A DNA stretch of 64,000 bases from Mactra quadrangularis. Taxonomy: Eukaryota; Mollusca; Bivalvia; Venerida; Mactridae. Within the stretch, counting starts at the first letter, position 1; each line of letters begins with the position of its first letter. Both the position numbers and the translations under genes were made by a program. Shown piece after piece: positions 1-12,908 of the stretch. The notes beneath the pieces are model-generated. The model was not told where the DNA came from and did no database searches. It worked only from the letters and a program-made list of their open reading frames with translations. Location: contig CM046303.1 of assembly GCA_025267735.1 (NCBI GenBank), forward strand, positions 19,520,403 through 19,584,402, in the 5' to 3' direction.

Positions 1-1226
1 CTTCTACATAAATTGGCAAGAAACAATCACTTATAAGCAATGTCACAAGTTGTATATATCTACTTTTGTCTGTTTTATAATGGCATTGTCGTGATGATTA
101 AACGTTTCAACTCTTTGATCTATCTTGACTTGCATAACGTCAAGACATAATGGCAATGTTTTGATCAACACTGTTTGTATTGGTTAACGGACAACACACA
201 TGTGATAGCTAGTTTTACAAACTATACAAAGGAAGTAAAGAATCACGATTAAGGTTTCAAAAATAACATTGCCTGTATGGTAAGCATTATGAACAAATTT
301 CAGCATTTCGTACTTATTACAACACTTCTCTAATTCTAAATTCTAAGGGGTCAAAACCAGAACCGTGTAACATTAACACAAATTGCTTTCAGTGAGACAA
401 AAAGGTAACGCAAACAATTTAATTATAAGCAATATATACATGCACTTGATTATTATTACCTCATATACAGACGAATGTATGAAATAAAAGAAATTACATG
501 TCAATACCAAGGGAGTAAGTACTGAAATAAACTTTATTTACCTTCAAGTGCAATATTGTCTTTACGCTCCTCTTGCAGCTCAGTGAATATACATTCACAC
601 GCTGCCGTATTAGGTGTCGATTTATGATATTGAGCTTTACTTTGAATCTTTGAACGACCCATAAAAGTTTATCGAATTCCAATTTTATCCAAAATCTTTA
701 TACACATTTCCATTGGTCGAAACAATCACCTGGCTAAAATATATAAATAGACGGGTAAACAACGCCATATTTGGTTTAATAATACTAGGAAAAATTGCAA
801 CCGCGCGTATGACGTTATATAGAGCGTGGCTTTACTTTATATTCAAGTTGAATGTGTTCTATGTTTATAGTTAAAAGATCAGAGATTCACATGTAAAGAG
901 ATCAATGTTTACTCTCATTTTGGTTCAATGTCTATTGTTTTACTAATGCAAAACTGTCCAACGTCTTTGCATATCGACATTTGAAATTATAGGCGTGAAT
1001 TTATTTTGCATTCTAGTAGTCGATCACACATCTATTTTAAAAACCATGTGACAGTCATGCGATTAAACTGTATTGGTGTCTCTGTCTAAATAGAGCATTA
1101 TCAGTTTGGTCGTAGTCATTTAGCAGAGTGATATGTGAACGAGTAAAACGTTTAAGCGATACAAAGGAGAGTATATGATCTTACTCTTACGTAGTTTTAC
1201 AATACTGTTTTTTCCGGGTTTTTATC

Positions 1227-1495
1227 CACCCGGCTAGCTCAGTTGGTAGCACACAGGTCACGTAGGTTCGATTCCCGGGCGAGGCATACTTTTATGGAGC
1301 TTGGTCATACAATTATTTCTACGACCATTCTCCCTCCAACCAATGATTCTTGATTATGTAGGGCAGTTGTCAGTCACTGACGAAAGTATGCGCTTAGCAG
1401 TTGATTTACAGCTAAATCCATAGCGCGAGTAGGTTGACTGACCGCCATTGTATGACCTATACAATGTGCTGCTACGGCGTTAAACCCAACAAAAA
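1227..1495 (+). mobile_element. SINE family I (tRNA-derived), complete
   Basis: A tRNA-like head (CCCGGCTAGCTCAGTTGG, A box) is followed by GGTTCGATTCCCGGGCG (B box). The body then carries GGCAGTTGTCAGTCACTGAC and ends in TACGGCGTTAAACCCAAC with an AAAAA tail. The tRNA-like part is shorter than in the 30980 copy because the anticodon-arm region is deleted. This is a non-autonomous retroposon transcribed by RNA polymerase III; nothing suggests host function. Confidence 0.9.
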
Positions 1496-3582
1496 TTAAC
1501 AACACAGTTTTCATATAGTACCTGCTTCATGTTCTGCATACGGCGATAACAATCAAACAAAATATAATGTAAATCAAAATATACAGAAACGTTTATGTCG
1601 ACAATCTAAACCTACTTCTATTTTCACGCTCTAAACAACCATACCTCAATACGAAGTACACGTGCACGTACTTAATTCTAAAACCAAATTGTCATCATTT
1701 CTTCTTCATTGATCATAAGCTGTTAATGTGGTTATATATTACCATATCACGCTTAGAAAATGTAAATGCTTTATTTGACGTAAGCGTTTATTAGCCCGTA
1801 ATGTAAGTGCTGGACGTACATCGTGTAATAGAATATCTCAAAGCGATTAGTTTACAAGAACAGAATCAGGTTATGTCATTTATAAATCATTATTGATGAA
1901 ATCATTAAGTTAATACTATGTATTTATACCGAACAGAAGTAACAATCTGATTAGTATGAACCACCAGTTATTATCAATTATAATAATGATGATGTTTTTG
2001 TCCACAAAAACACGTGCGTCAATGACTTTTATTGATTGTTTACAATGTCTTCAAATATGCCATGGTTTACGCTGAAAACAGTATTTTTGTAAAGATTAGC
2101 TACCTACATAACCTATTTATACGATTATCAACATGTTTCATGTAGTTTACACGTTCTTGTCTACCTAATCAGATGATCAAAGTAATAAATTAATGTTGAA
2201 TAACATTATCATTACACATTTTGGTTTGCATACACTGGATTTGGGTTTGGTACCAACTTATGAAGTTGCCAAGTACAAAAAGATCGATTTTCTCTAATTT
2301 TTTCTAACAGCATTAGGTTTTGTTTGTATACATCCCGAATAAAACTTACGTTTGTAGTTTATCGCTTAGACTGCATGGTCTGACTTTAATCATTACGAAT
2401 TCAGTTTCCGTGATTTCTAATATGAAGACAGTTGTAAACGTTGTTTCATCATTCCCTCTATAAGAATCTATTGTCAAAATATGGCGATAAATATCTGAAG
2501 TCAGAGCTCAAACCACCTGGAAGCATTAAATAAAGTCCGAAATATTATAGTATTTCATGGTAACGCAATAACAAACATATAAGCACAAAATCAAACCATA
2601 CATGATATAAATAAACGCTCAGACTTTAAAATCAATACTTAAATGAAACAGTACAGCACGTTAACCCAAACCATTCTGCACTAATTAATCTTCAAGTAAA
2701 CTAATTTAACATCAAAACATGTATTAACCCATATTTTGATATGTGAATAACATATTGTGATCAATCCAGGAATCTACCGTTACATGTTAAAATAATAATC
2801 TAAGTATTGTTTTAAATTCAAAAACTCATTTCAGATACAAAAATGCATGCATGCTTATTGAGCTCTTTCGTTCAATGAACTGTTATCAAAACAATATTTT
2901 ACAGACTAAACATCTTGATGCTCAATTTTTTATATATTTGGTTTGAACATTGCAATAACAATAACAGTATTTATTGACGCATCGCTTGCAGTCTTAACAT
3001 ATTGTTTGATGTATAATCATGAAAGGCAAAAGTTCAAATTTAATTGCTGTTGGAGAATGCGAAAATCTTTTGAAGCAAGTTTATAAATATTCTATTATAA
3101 TAATATGGCATAGCCAATGTGTGCATTACTTGCACATACAAAACCAAATGTTTACACGATCATGTTTTATCAAACATTATCTTTTAACACCATCTGCTTC
3201 TTTGATTGCAGATTTATGTGTGCAAAGTGAACTAGCATTAATGTTTGTATTAAGTATGATTTACATTGGTGCACCAGCTAGAATAAACATTCCAACTAGT
3301 ACATCGATAACGATGTCGAAATGCTTTATACTTAAATCGCACCGACATTTTCTTATAAACTTATAATTATGTCAAACGTAAATGAAACTATAAAATACAC
3401 TTGATTTCAGACTCTCTTCTTCTACAGTATTCATTCTTTGAGCACTTATGCGAATATTTTTCAAGCGTATATCATTGTAGTAACAGCGTCGTAACATTTT
3501 ATATCAAATAGCTTATGCATAATTTCTAAACAATCTAATAATGTTCAAATATATCATTTATAGACAGCTCTGAATGATATTT

Positions 3583-3834
3583 TTTTTTTTGGCTGGGCTT
3601 AACGCCGTACGGCACATTGTATAGGTCATATAACGGCTGTCAGTCACCCTCTGGATTTAGCTATAAACTGACTGACAACTGCCATACATAATTAAAAATC
3701 ATTGGTAGGAGTGAGAATGGCCGTAGAAATTATTTCATGATCAAGCTCCACGAAAGTATGCCCCGCCCGGAAATCGAACCCACGACGCCTCGATCTGTAG
3801 ACTTGCATGCTGCCAACTGAGATAGCCGGGTGGC
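3583..3834 (-). mobile_element. SINE family I, reverse orientation
   Basis: Read on the minus strand, it runs from CCACCCGGCTATCTCAGTTG through a near-intact B box and the family-I body to GGCGTTAAGCCCAGCC and a poly-purine tail (the T-run at 3582-3591 on the plus strand). The body has a deletion after CTAAATCCAGAG. The minus-strand open frame across it (3692-3982) is a SINE shadow. Confidence 0.88.
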
Positions 3835-4279
3835 TGCTCTGAATGCTATAGCTTACTTCATTACAGACAGCTGCAGTATGATATGACTTTAACTGAATAG
3901 GTTCGGTTGTAACTGAATCAGTTTTACTTAAAATCTTTGCACATAATGTGATTATACCTTTAAAACTAGTAAGGATGTACAAGGTGTAACAAAGTCAATA
4001 TACGTCAACATATTTCATTACAAGTTGACATATCAATCATACGTGACCTATAGAGACAAATGTGTTATCATTTTATGTCAAAGAGAATGAAGTCTAACTG
4101 AATATTTAGTTTGTTATGCCTCAAAATCTGATACAAAATCTGATACGTTACATATAAAGTTTCACTAAATACGATAATGACATTTTTAAGGTTTTATACT
4201 TTATTATGATCAAGGACATTCGTAAACAAATTGATTAGCCATCATAATACAATAATATTTTACACGCAAAATTTAATAC

Positions 4280-4450
4280 TGATTTGAGACAAACCCCTTC
4301 AGACAAGCGTATGGTTGAACATATAAGTTGTATCGTGTCTAAGGTACTAAAATAATTACGAAAAATGATTGGATTTTCGTGTAAAAATAATTACAATTAT
4401 ACGTAGTTATTTGATTACATTCTATTTTGTAATTTGATTATTGATATATT
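4280..4450 (+). pseudogene. Block beta, decayed copy
   Basis: Homologous to the 81-codon frame at 22155 and 37645. The motif CTTCAGACAAGCGTATGGTT is kept, but in the frame of the later copies there are stops (AAATAATTACG and ACGTAG). The protein frame is therefore not maintained in this copy. No known family is recognised. Confidence 0.45.
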
Positions 4451-5091
4451 ATGTCTGCACCATAGATACTTTGTCTTTACACTAATATACTCATATTAAC
4501 GTTCTTTCTAATTTTATAGTTTGATCATTCATTCTGCCACTGGTATTCGTTTGTGCATACCTATCTAAGATCTTACATTTTGTAGACAATGTAGTCGAGC
4601 AAACATTAATTAAGCAATATTGCCAAATTGAATGCCCAGATAGATTACTCAAAAATACAATTTTGTAACAACGATGGATACACCATTTTAAGTTATATTA
4701 ATAGAGTCAAGAGACAATTTTACATTAGAACTGAAAGAGTGGTACAATACCATATGCTGTAGAATTCAAGTAACAATGTAAAAATCTCATATACTTTCAT
4801 ATTTGTAATTATTTACATTGTGATATTAGTAAATAAATAAATTGATACTTAAATAAAATGTACATCAAAATCAAAATCAAAATCGTATGCACCAAAATGT
4901 CCATTATTTTATTATTACCATTGTTTTTAAGCTCAGTTTGATACCATTTAACGTTATGAATAACACGGATATTTTGAACTGGCACCACAGTCCTTGTTAA
5001 ATACGCACACATATACTTTAATAATGATATTTATACACGAACTCAATTAAAATCGGTCCCGTATACATTATCGTATACAAGTTACTATACT

Positions 5092-5970
5092 TTCATTACA
5101 TAATATTCATTATTATATTATATAAGGTAGTGCACATGTATACACGTATAAACGACTACATATAGGGACGTACGCATTATTTTATGATCATAAGTTATGG
5201 ACTCTGGTGCCGTTGATGATATTGTGATAAGTTCTGTAAAAGGTTAACAGTGTACTAGTAAAAGAAAACCGGTTTAAAAGTTTTGCTCTCCGACACATTA
5301 CAGAGCCCTTGTGAAAATTTCAAACTAAAAAACTGTTCTAGCAGGTTAGAAACTTATTGTAAACTAGTTTATAATAATACAAATGGTATAAATTACAATC
5401 ATTACTCTTGAAAGGGGTGTTACAGAATCTTTCTGAAAGGTAATCAATTACTATCCAAAATGTTAATGTCAATTATATTTCAATTTAAAGTTAGAACTAG
5501 CAGGTGTAAGGTAGTTAAACATAAACTAATCATGTGTCGTAAAGTAAAGAAAGCTCTAATAAATGGTAATTATAATTAAGATTTGTCTACCAAAGGAATG
5601 AACTAAACAGTTATTTTATATTATGGTTAATTTCGTTCGCTGATTATCTTATTAAAGATAGTGTATTACTTTATACTTTACAATTTAATACATACCTCAT
5701 TGTAGTACATAATTATATAACTCATACTTTAACACTTTTAGTGCATTTATTAAGAGCAGGGTTTAATAAAATGATTTGTTAAATGTGCTAAAATGTGTTA
5801 AATAGATTGGTTAACTGCATGTTTAATAGTAAAATGCTTTCGCAAGTACAGTACAATTCCTCTTGAACAACACCCACTAGGAGAGACTAATATGTGAAGC
5901 TTTCCAGAGGTTGTTGCTTTGAGGGGGTAAATTTCAATTACAATTACGCCTAAGAGAAAAACTAAAAGCT
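5092..5970. other. Segment present only in copy A1, with an internal diverged repeat
   Basis: At the matching place in copies 2 and 3 (22972, 38463) the sequence jumps directly from GTTACTATA to GGTTGTTGTGCAGAGG, so about 880 bases are extra here. Within it, 5400-5650 is a diverged copy of 7660-7900 (shared motifs GAAAGG..TAATCAATTACTA, ATGTCAATTATAT, GTTATTTT). This points to a local duplication in A1, or to deletion in the others between repeats. No gene seen. Confidence 0.6.
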
Positions 5971-6059
5971 GATGTTGTGCAGAGGAATTGTTTTGTAGAG
6001 GGCGGCTCTGCAAATGTTATACTGTACTGTTAAAGGCAATGAAGTAACATTGAGATGTA

Positions 6060-7463
6060 CGCATTGTTGTAACCACTGGAACATTACTCAACCATTGTTA
6101 CAACCACTGGCACATTACTCAACCATTGTTGCAACCACTGGAACATTACTCAACCATTGTTGCAACCACTGGCACATTACTCAACCATTGTTGCAACTAC
6201 TGACACATTACTCAACCATTGTTGCAACCACTGGAACATTACTTAACCATTGTTGCAACCACTGGCACATTACTCAACCATTGTTGCAACCACTGGAACA
6301 TTACTCAACCATTGTTGCAACCACTGGAACATTACTCAACCATTGTTGCAACCACTGGCACATTACTCAACCATTGTTACAACCACTGGAACATTACTCA
6401 ACCATTGTTGTAACCACTGGCACATTACTCAACCATTGTTACAACCACTGGCACATTACTCAACCATTGTTACAACCACTGGCACATTACTCAACCATTG
6501 TTACAACCACTGGCACATTACTCAACCATTGTTGTAAGCACTGACACATTACTCAACCATTGTTACAACCACTGGCACTTTACTCAACCATTGTTGTAAC
6601 CACTGGCACATTACTCAACCATTGTTGCAACCACTGGCACATTACTCAACCATTGTTGCAACCACTGGCACATTACTCAACCATTGTTACAACCACTGGC
6701 ACATTACTCAACCATTGTTACAACCACTGGCACATTACTCAACCATTGTTGCAACCACTGGCACATTACTCAACCATTGTTACAACCACTGGCACATTAC
6801 TCAACCATTGTTGCAACCACTGGCACATTACTCAACCATTGTTACAACCGCTGACACATTACTCAACCATTGTTGTAACCACTGGAACATTACTCAACCA
6901 TTGTTGCAACCACCGGCACATTACTCAACCATTGTTGTAACCACTGGCACATTACTCAACCATTGTTACAACTACTGACACATTACTTAACCATTGTTAC
7001 AACTACTGACACATTACTTAACCATTGTTACAACTACTGACACATTACTTAACCATTGTTACAACCACTGGCACATTACTTAACCATTGTTGTAACCACT
7101 GGCACATTACTCAACTATTGTTACAACCACTGGCACATTACTCAACCATTGTTTCAACCACTGGCTAATTACTCAACCATTGTTGTAACCACTGGCACAT
7201 TACTCAACCATTGTTACAACCACTGGCACATTACTCAACCATTGTTGCAACCACTGGCACATTACTCAACCATTGTTACAACCACTGGTACATTACTCAA
7301 CCATTGTTACAACCACTGGCACATTACTGAACCATTGTTGTAACCACTGGCACATTACTCAACCATTGTTGCAACCACTGGCACATTACTCAACCATTGT
7401 TGCAACCACTGGCACATTACTCAACCATTGTTGCAACCACTGGCTAGTTACTCAACCATTGTT
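6060..7463 (+). repeat. 31-bp minisatellite, about 45 units, copy A1 only
   Basis: The unit is a 31-base sequence built around ACCATTGTTGCAACC and ACTGGCACATTACTCA. Variable positions are TTGTTGC/TTGTTAC/TTGTTGT, CTGGC/CTGGA, and CTCA/CTTA. Three consecutive units at about 6966-7062 share the rare ACTACTGACAC...CTTA form, a sign of local unit duplication. Because 31 is not a multiple of 3 and the unit has no stop, all three plus frames stay open; the long frames here (for example 6014-6544) are by-products. In copies 2 and 3 the array is absent: CACATTGTTG runs straight into TTTAAAACAC. Confidence 0.97.
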
Positions 7464-7967
7464 CAAATCTCTCAGTTTAAAACACTATTCCTGACACAGA
7501 GGGACAACAGTGTCTGTTCCCAAATCATGTATGAAATAACTGTTTTATTATCTGATCAGTTACTATTTTAACAGATTAAATCTCCAAGAACAGTTTTATC
7601 TTTGATAAAAACTATTGCATTATCATATCAATGATTCATATTACAGTTAAAACTTGAAAATGATGAAAAGGGGTAATCAATTACTAAATTCAGTGTAATG
7701 TCAATTATATATCAATTTAAAGATAGATCTAGAAGATGTGTAAAAATAAGTAGGTAGTAAAACATAGCACTAGTCTTGTAAAATAAATTAAAGAAAAGCT
7801 CTATAAAAAGTATTTTTAATTATCAATTAATTACCGAGGAAGAAATTAGAATGTTATTCCCATAAGGTTACTTCCGTTTGCTGTTCATCGTTTTGAAGAT
7901 CGCATGAAGATCGCATGTTACATTATATCCATTAAATCTAATAATCTACATCTCATAAACAAACATA

Positions 7968-8340
7968 CAGTACCCATCAAAAGTTTGGAGACAAAAGAAA
8001 TTTACTGCATTTCTTAAATTTTATTGACTATCTTAGTTGAATCATTATTTCTAATATATCTAAGTATAATTTGTGAAAAGATGAAAACAAATTTCATGAA
8101 TGAATGAATATAAAATTCAGCATCTGACATCCTAAAGCCCCCAAAACCGTGTCTGATAATAATTCATTATAACATAGCTTTTATGCTATTTTTGTAGAAT
8201 CAGTTATTATTATGATAATAACCAAAAAAGCATAACTACAAAGCATTTTAAAATAAACAGTTACATGTACTAAATTTAAGATAAAAGTTATTTAGTAGGC
8301 CTACAGTCTAAAATTATCTCCAAACTTTTGGTGGTTTCTG
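7968..8340. mobile_element. Tc1/mariner-type MITE, copy A1
   Basis: Terminal inverted repeats begin CAGTACCCA and continue CAAAAGTTTGGAGA at the left. The right end reads TCTCCAAACTTTTGGTGG and ends CTG. Flanking TA dinucleotides (7966-7967 and 8341-8342) fit a TA target duplication. No transposase frame is present in 373 bp. Near the centre is a hairpin, GTTATTAT-TATG-ATAATAAC. The same element is at 23581 and 39061, so the insertion predates the array duplications. Confidence 0.85.
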
Positions 8341-8643
8341 TATATACCTTCTATGTATTACATGACGAGTTTGAATATTTATTTTGTAAATTGTCAGATT
8401 GAACAAAATGATTTTAGTAAGCGTGCATTTTAAGTGATTATTTGTAAAAAGTTGAAATGTTATTCACTGACGCTTAATCACCATAAAAGAACTTGCAATG
8501 TTTGTTTGCATACTTCAAATGAGTATCATAACACTTCTTAAATTTTAATTATGTAAAGGAAATGAATAAAAAGGTTTAATTCAGATTCCTCATAGCTAAA
8601 CATAAATTGCCTGATTTTACACAATTAAATAATTTCCTTTCAG

Positions 8644-8761
8644 AACTGCCACTAATGACTATCGTCAGACAATGCACACATCTAATAATTCGCAATGGTA
8701 TAATTTGATACGACATAAAATGTCTATGATAATTATAACATACAATGGAATTACTGCTGAT
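8644..8761 (+). other. Exon-like block, copy A1 (118 bp)
   Basis: Preceded by a pyrimidine-rich acceptor-like run, ATTTCCTTTCAG, and followed by GTAAAC, a weaker donor than in the other copies. The block differs from the 24326 copy at only 2 of 118 bases, with no indel, while the sequence just upstream has a ~35-bp indel. Read in the frame of copies 2 and 3 it gives TATNDYRQTMHTSNNSQWYN and onward; that frame continues past the donor site but ends early in this copy at TAA (8827-8829). A coding exon is a hypothesis only; no family recognised. Confidence 0.25.
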
Positions 8762-9010
8762 GTAAACTGTAATTTTAAACGATTTACTAAATTGAAGAAT
8801 AGTTTTATGACAATTATGTTACATAACTAAATTACTACTTTAATTACTATACAGCACAGTCTATTCCTCCAAGGCATGAACCAACTACGCAAGATATACA
8901 TAATCAAGGAAGAACGTATTACATTCATTGCATGTTTGTGTAAGAAAATTGAACAATACAACTTTAAATGATAATAAAGTGAACTAAAACATGAAATTTT
9001 AAATATAACT

Positions 9011-9244
9011 ATGTGGAGCATGGTCATGAAATTACTTCTACGGCCATTCTCCCTCCTACCAATGATTTTTAATTATGTAGGGCAGTTGTCAGTCACTGAC
9101 GAAAGTATGCGCTTAGTAGTTGGTTAACAGCTAAATCCAGAAATTTAGCCTTTCTAGGAGGAGTAAGTAGGTTGACTGGCCGACGTTATAATTATGAACT
9201 ATACAATGTGTTGCTACGGGGTTAAACCCAACAAAAACAAAAAA
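9011..9244 (+). mobile_element. SINE family I without tRNA head, copy A1
   Basis: Starts in the body (ATGTGGAGCATGGTCATGAA) and runs to GGGGTTAAACCCAAC plus an A-rich tail. The tRNA-like promoter is missing, so it is 5'-truncated. It lies directly before the 69-bp minisatellite in all three copies (9011, 24694, 40204), so it was there before the unit was duplicated. Confidence 0.88.
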
Positions 9245-9254
9245 CAAATAACAA

Positions 9255-10263
9255 ATGAACGTATTCCATAGTGATACTTCACACTGTAAATTTTATTTAT
9301 TTTGTGGTCGAGAGGTTAATGTTGCTTACTTTAAGTCACGGTTTGCACTCATTGATTGTAATGTAATCAGGTCAAAGCACTTGCTTCATGTTGCTTACTT
9401 TAAGTCACGGTTTGCACTCATTGATTGTAATGGATTCAGGATAAAGCACTTGCTTAATGTTGCTTACTTTAAGTCACGGTTTGCACTCATTGATTGTAAT
9501 GTAATCAGGTCAAAGCACTTGCTTCATGTTGCTTACTTTAAGTCACGGTTTGCACTCATTGATTATAATGGATTCAGGTCAAAGCACTTGCTTCATGTTG
9601 CTTACTTTAAGTCACGGTTTGCACTCATTGATTATAATGTAATCAGGTCAAAGCACTTGCTTCATGTTGCTTACTTTAAGTCACGGTTTGCACTCATTGA
9701 TTATAATGTATTCAGGTCAAAGCACTCGCTTCATGTTGCTTACTTTAAGTCACGGTTTGCACTCATTGATTATAATGGATTCAGGTCAAAGCACTTGCTT
9801 CATGTTGCTTACTTTAAGTCACGGTTTGCACTCATTGATTATAATGTATTCAGGTCAAAGCACTTGCTTCATGTTGCTTACTTTAAGTCACGGTTTGCAC
9901 TCATTGATTATAATGGATTCAGGTCAAAGCACTTGCTTCATGTTGCTTACTTTAAGTCACGGTTTGCACTCATTGATTATAATGGATTCAGGTCAAAGCA
10001 CTTGCTTCATGTTGCTTACTTTAAGTCACGGTTTGCACTCACTGATTATAATGGATTCAGGTCAAAGCACTCGCTTCATGGGACTTGAGTCTTGCACTGA
10101 TCAGTCCTGTAACCATGGCCAGTTGATCGGTCTGTTTCCCAAAACTATATTAAAGATCTGTAAGAAAAGATTCGTAAACAAACTTAAGAAAGACAATTAT
10201 AACAGTTTTACTATGCCTTATGTTTTCCTCTTTTCAGTTATTTATCATTATCGGAATGAGTAA
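9255..10263 (+). pseudogene. Repeat-containing open frame, frame-disrupted copy
   Basis: Counterpart of the intact frames at 24919 and 41050. The start MNVFHSDTSHCK is shared, but an indel near 9290-9305 shifts the frame before the repeats, so the 11 repeats are read as HVAYFKSRFALIDYN-type units up to 10088. In the frame used by copies 2 and 3, units containing AATGTAATCAGG introduce stops (first, third and fifth units). The downstream region (10078-10263; GLESCTDQSCNHGQLIG to YHYRNE) is still open in the original frame. The result argues against maintained coding in this copy. No known domain recognised. Confidence 0.4.
9319..10077 (+). repeat. 69-bp minisatellite, 11 units (copy A1)
   Basis: Exactly 11 x 69 bases. 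Each unit runs from ATGTTGCTTACTTTAAGTCA through GGTTTGCACTCATTG to AAGCACTTGCTTC. Units differ at the AATGGATTC / AATGTAATC / AATGTATTC position. The G and V/Y forms alternate through most of the array, as if a two-unit (138-bp) block had been duplicated. The unit is 23 codons long, so frame is kept whatever the copy number. Homologous arrays have 2 units (24979) and 5 units (41110). Confidence 0.97.
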
Positions 10264-12908
10264 TCACCCTGAGCAGTGATATCTAAACGCTTCATCGTGA
10301 AATGTAATCGTTTTATATATGGGTTAAAACTTCAAAGCTTAGCATTTAGGAATTGTTTTACTAGGAAGGGCAACTCTTAAAAAATCAAATCACTGAAGCA
10401 CTGAATTAATTTAGATAACAAAATGAGACTTTTTGTTGGATTGGAATATTTTTCTATTAAACAGAAATAACAAGCCTTAAATTTATAGTTGTTTTTCACT
10501 TTTTCTCCATGAGTGTTTTTCAAAAAGGATCATTTTTATTTACAACAATTTCAATACATATTTTACCAAATTGACTGAAGCAACACGTGAGAAATAAATA
10601 AGTACTGTTAAAAGCTTAAATTGGGAAAAAACTATCAATTTGAAATGTTTACAATGTTTTAGATAACACATCAAGTGTTCTTTTAAAGTGAACTATTTTA
10701 CTATTATACCTATGGAATTTATGATAGCGGTATTTGTTATGGTTAAGTTAATAGTTAAATAACTAAATTATTTAGTCGGTTCTTACAATTTATCTTTATG
10801 TAATAATGCCAGTTCAGTAGTATGATATAATTATAATGTCTTCTAGAAGTATTATTTTATTAACTGAACCTGAATACATGCGTGACATAGAATAAAGCAC
10901 AGCAGTCAAGTTTTATCTCACATTATCTTATGTTGTCTTTGCTCTGCATATACTGCAGTGTAAGATATCTAACGTTTTAAAAGAATGATCTTGTTGTATC
11001 GATTTTAACAATTAAGTTGTTTGATAACAATGAAATTATCTCGTAGTGTTTTATAGCATATCATTTCACAAACGCCAATTTACAAGTAAAATATACATTT
11101 GTTTTGCCAAATTCTTATACATTTTAATACTTATTGAAGGGCAAATAGATTGTCATGTTTTGCTTCTAATAGACTTAGTGAGGTTTACTGCTGTTAATCG
11201 AATGTAATGTCATTGCGAGACGCATTTCCAGTAAACAAATAAAATTATAATTTATAGTATGTTGACACTTTAATAAAGATCCCAAAGCAAATTATGTATG
11301 GAAATTTATCAAACGCTAAACATGAACACATGATATATTGTATTGTCTTTACTGTCTGAATATTGTGCAACACGCAACGCTACAATATAATCGGTTAATG
11401 AATGATTATATTTACAGTGTATGGTATCAGCCGAGTCGTTGTACGGTGTTATGTATATTTCCGTAGATAATTGGAGATAAATTTCAAGTAATATTACTGA
11501 GGAGTTGTGAGAGCCGCCTAAACCTAAAATAAATCGAACAAATATACCGACGTCAAGACCTTACTGAGGATTGATCGAAGTGCTGTTGTAATTTATTTTA
11601 TATCATTTTAGGTAACTAATAGGCCATTATGGTCGGGTACTTTTTATATCTTAAAAAATTTGAAACTTTGTGAAGTATTATAATAGTATATATGTACAAG
11701 TCACTATAATAAAAAATTAACTTACTTACTCACTGATAATTGGTCAATTAGATCTATGATTGATCATTGGATTCTTGGTGAATGGTAGCAATTTCTGTTT
11801 GTATGTCTTAATTAATGGGACAGTTTAATTGAATTCGTCAGGCATATTGACCACAATAACTAATTAATGAGCGTACTTCAGCCTCTTCCCTTAGACACTC
11901 AGTTGCCATATACTTGCATGAAACAACGCAAAATAAAGAGTTGTGGACTGCAATGCCTTCATTAGATTTTTATCACTTATACTGAAATTTATAACAAAGC
12001 GTCATTAGCTTCTGTTCTTTAAACATAAAATGTGTTTTATACTACCTACCCATGCTTAGAAAATGTCAGCGTTCATTAGTCGTCAATGTATTTAATGGAG
12101 ATCTATCGTGAAAGGTAGAGCCTTAAACAGATTGATAGTGCTAATTCAGATAACGCCAATTTAGTTATATTACTGATAGATGCTTGCATTAAGTTAATAC
12201 CTAACATTTAGACTGAATATATACAATTATGAGTATAATCATCAATGGACAGTTATCCCCCACGCTAATTAATATTTTTCTCCAGACTTTGTGTTATTAC
12301 AATTATTTATTTTGTCGGCATGGAAATTGCAATAAGGTGACAGTAGGAAATTTCTACAATAAATACATTGTTATATCTTTCACTGTAACAATATAAGATC
12401 AACTGTCAGTCTTGGATGAATTCGATATGGAAATTGAGCGTAAATATAAATTTAACAATATTATTTTCGTCACCATAATATCGTTTAGCCAGATAAAAGT
12501 CACTCAGGCAAAAATATATGGGGGAAAAACAATGAAATTCAGTAAACAGAAAAATGACTGACCTGGCAATTGTAAATAAATGCAATGTAAATATATAGTT
12601 AAATATTTTTTGACGTACGTACATTTCGTTTTTTCTCTCAACTGTCAAAGTTTGATTAATTTCAAAGTGACTGACAAAGGCTATCGCAATATCACGCCAT
12701 TTAGACAACAAACACTTAAACACACGAAGTCACCGTGAATGTATTCATGTTTTGACAGATGAAAAAAGTATACCAACTTCCAAATTCCTGTACATAAATA
12801 ATAAGACATTACACAGGTGTAAATCTAATCGAGACACCAAATATTTATTTTAAAACTGTTTCGAAATGAACTTTAAGAAAATTATGAAACAACACAACAT
12901 TGAACCAG
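10264..12908. other. AT-rich spacer of the unit, no gene seen
   Basis: Unique-looking AT-rich DNA that recurs at 25318-27681 and 41641-43900, and from 10927 onward also at 52425-53520. A short well-kept stretch around 11420-11480 (GGTATCAGCCGAGTCGTTGT) is nearly identical in all four copies. The minus-strand frame at 12406-12723 is truncated in the copy at 27446 and lost in copies 3 and 4, so it is not taken as a gene. Confidence 0.6.

Larger units (their letters stand above)
1..4042. repeat. Old, strongly diverged copy of the array unit (copy O)
   Basis: Landmarks of the main unit recur here in the same order but with heavy divergence. The stretch around 1735-1925 (a CTTAGAAAATGT motif, then a CATTAAGTTAATAC motif) matches 12040-12225. 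The stretch 2855-3010 (AGCTCTTTCGTTC, then CTTGCAGT...TTGTTTG) matches 15075-15215. The stretch around 3970-4000 resembles 63206-63240. No gene is supported: the longest frame, at 3019-3366, shows no recognisable domain. Two SINEs interrupt it, at 1227 and 3583. The first ~1200 bases show nothing I can assign. Confidence 0.6.

Noticed and set aside
3019..3366. 115-codon frame in copy O
   Set aside because: Homologous DNA in the other copies is not open in that frame and no domain is seen.
6008..6070. Immunoglobulin-like motif KGNEVTLRCTH before the 31-bp array
   Set aside because: Too short, not kept in copies 2 and 3 (KINDVTFICTH), and no partner cysteine or tryptophan strand is seen; probably chance.
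6014..6544. Long open frames (176, 126 and 118 codons) in all plus frames
   Set aside because: They are produced by a stop-free 31-bp minisatellite read in three frames.
9319..10077. CRISPR-like array
   Set aside because: Adjacent repeats without unique spacers in eukaryotic DNA: a minisatellite.
12406..12723. 105-codon minus-strand frame, with a 72-codon relative at 27446
   Set aside because: The second copy is cut by a transposon and the third and fourth copies have deletions; nothing supports a gene.
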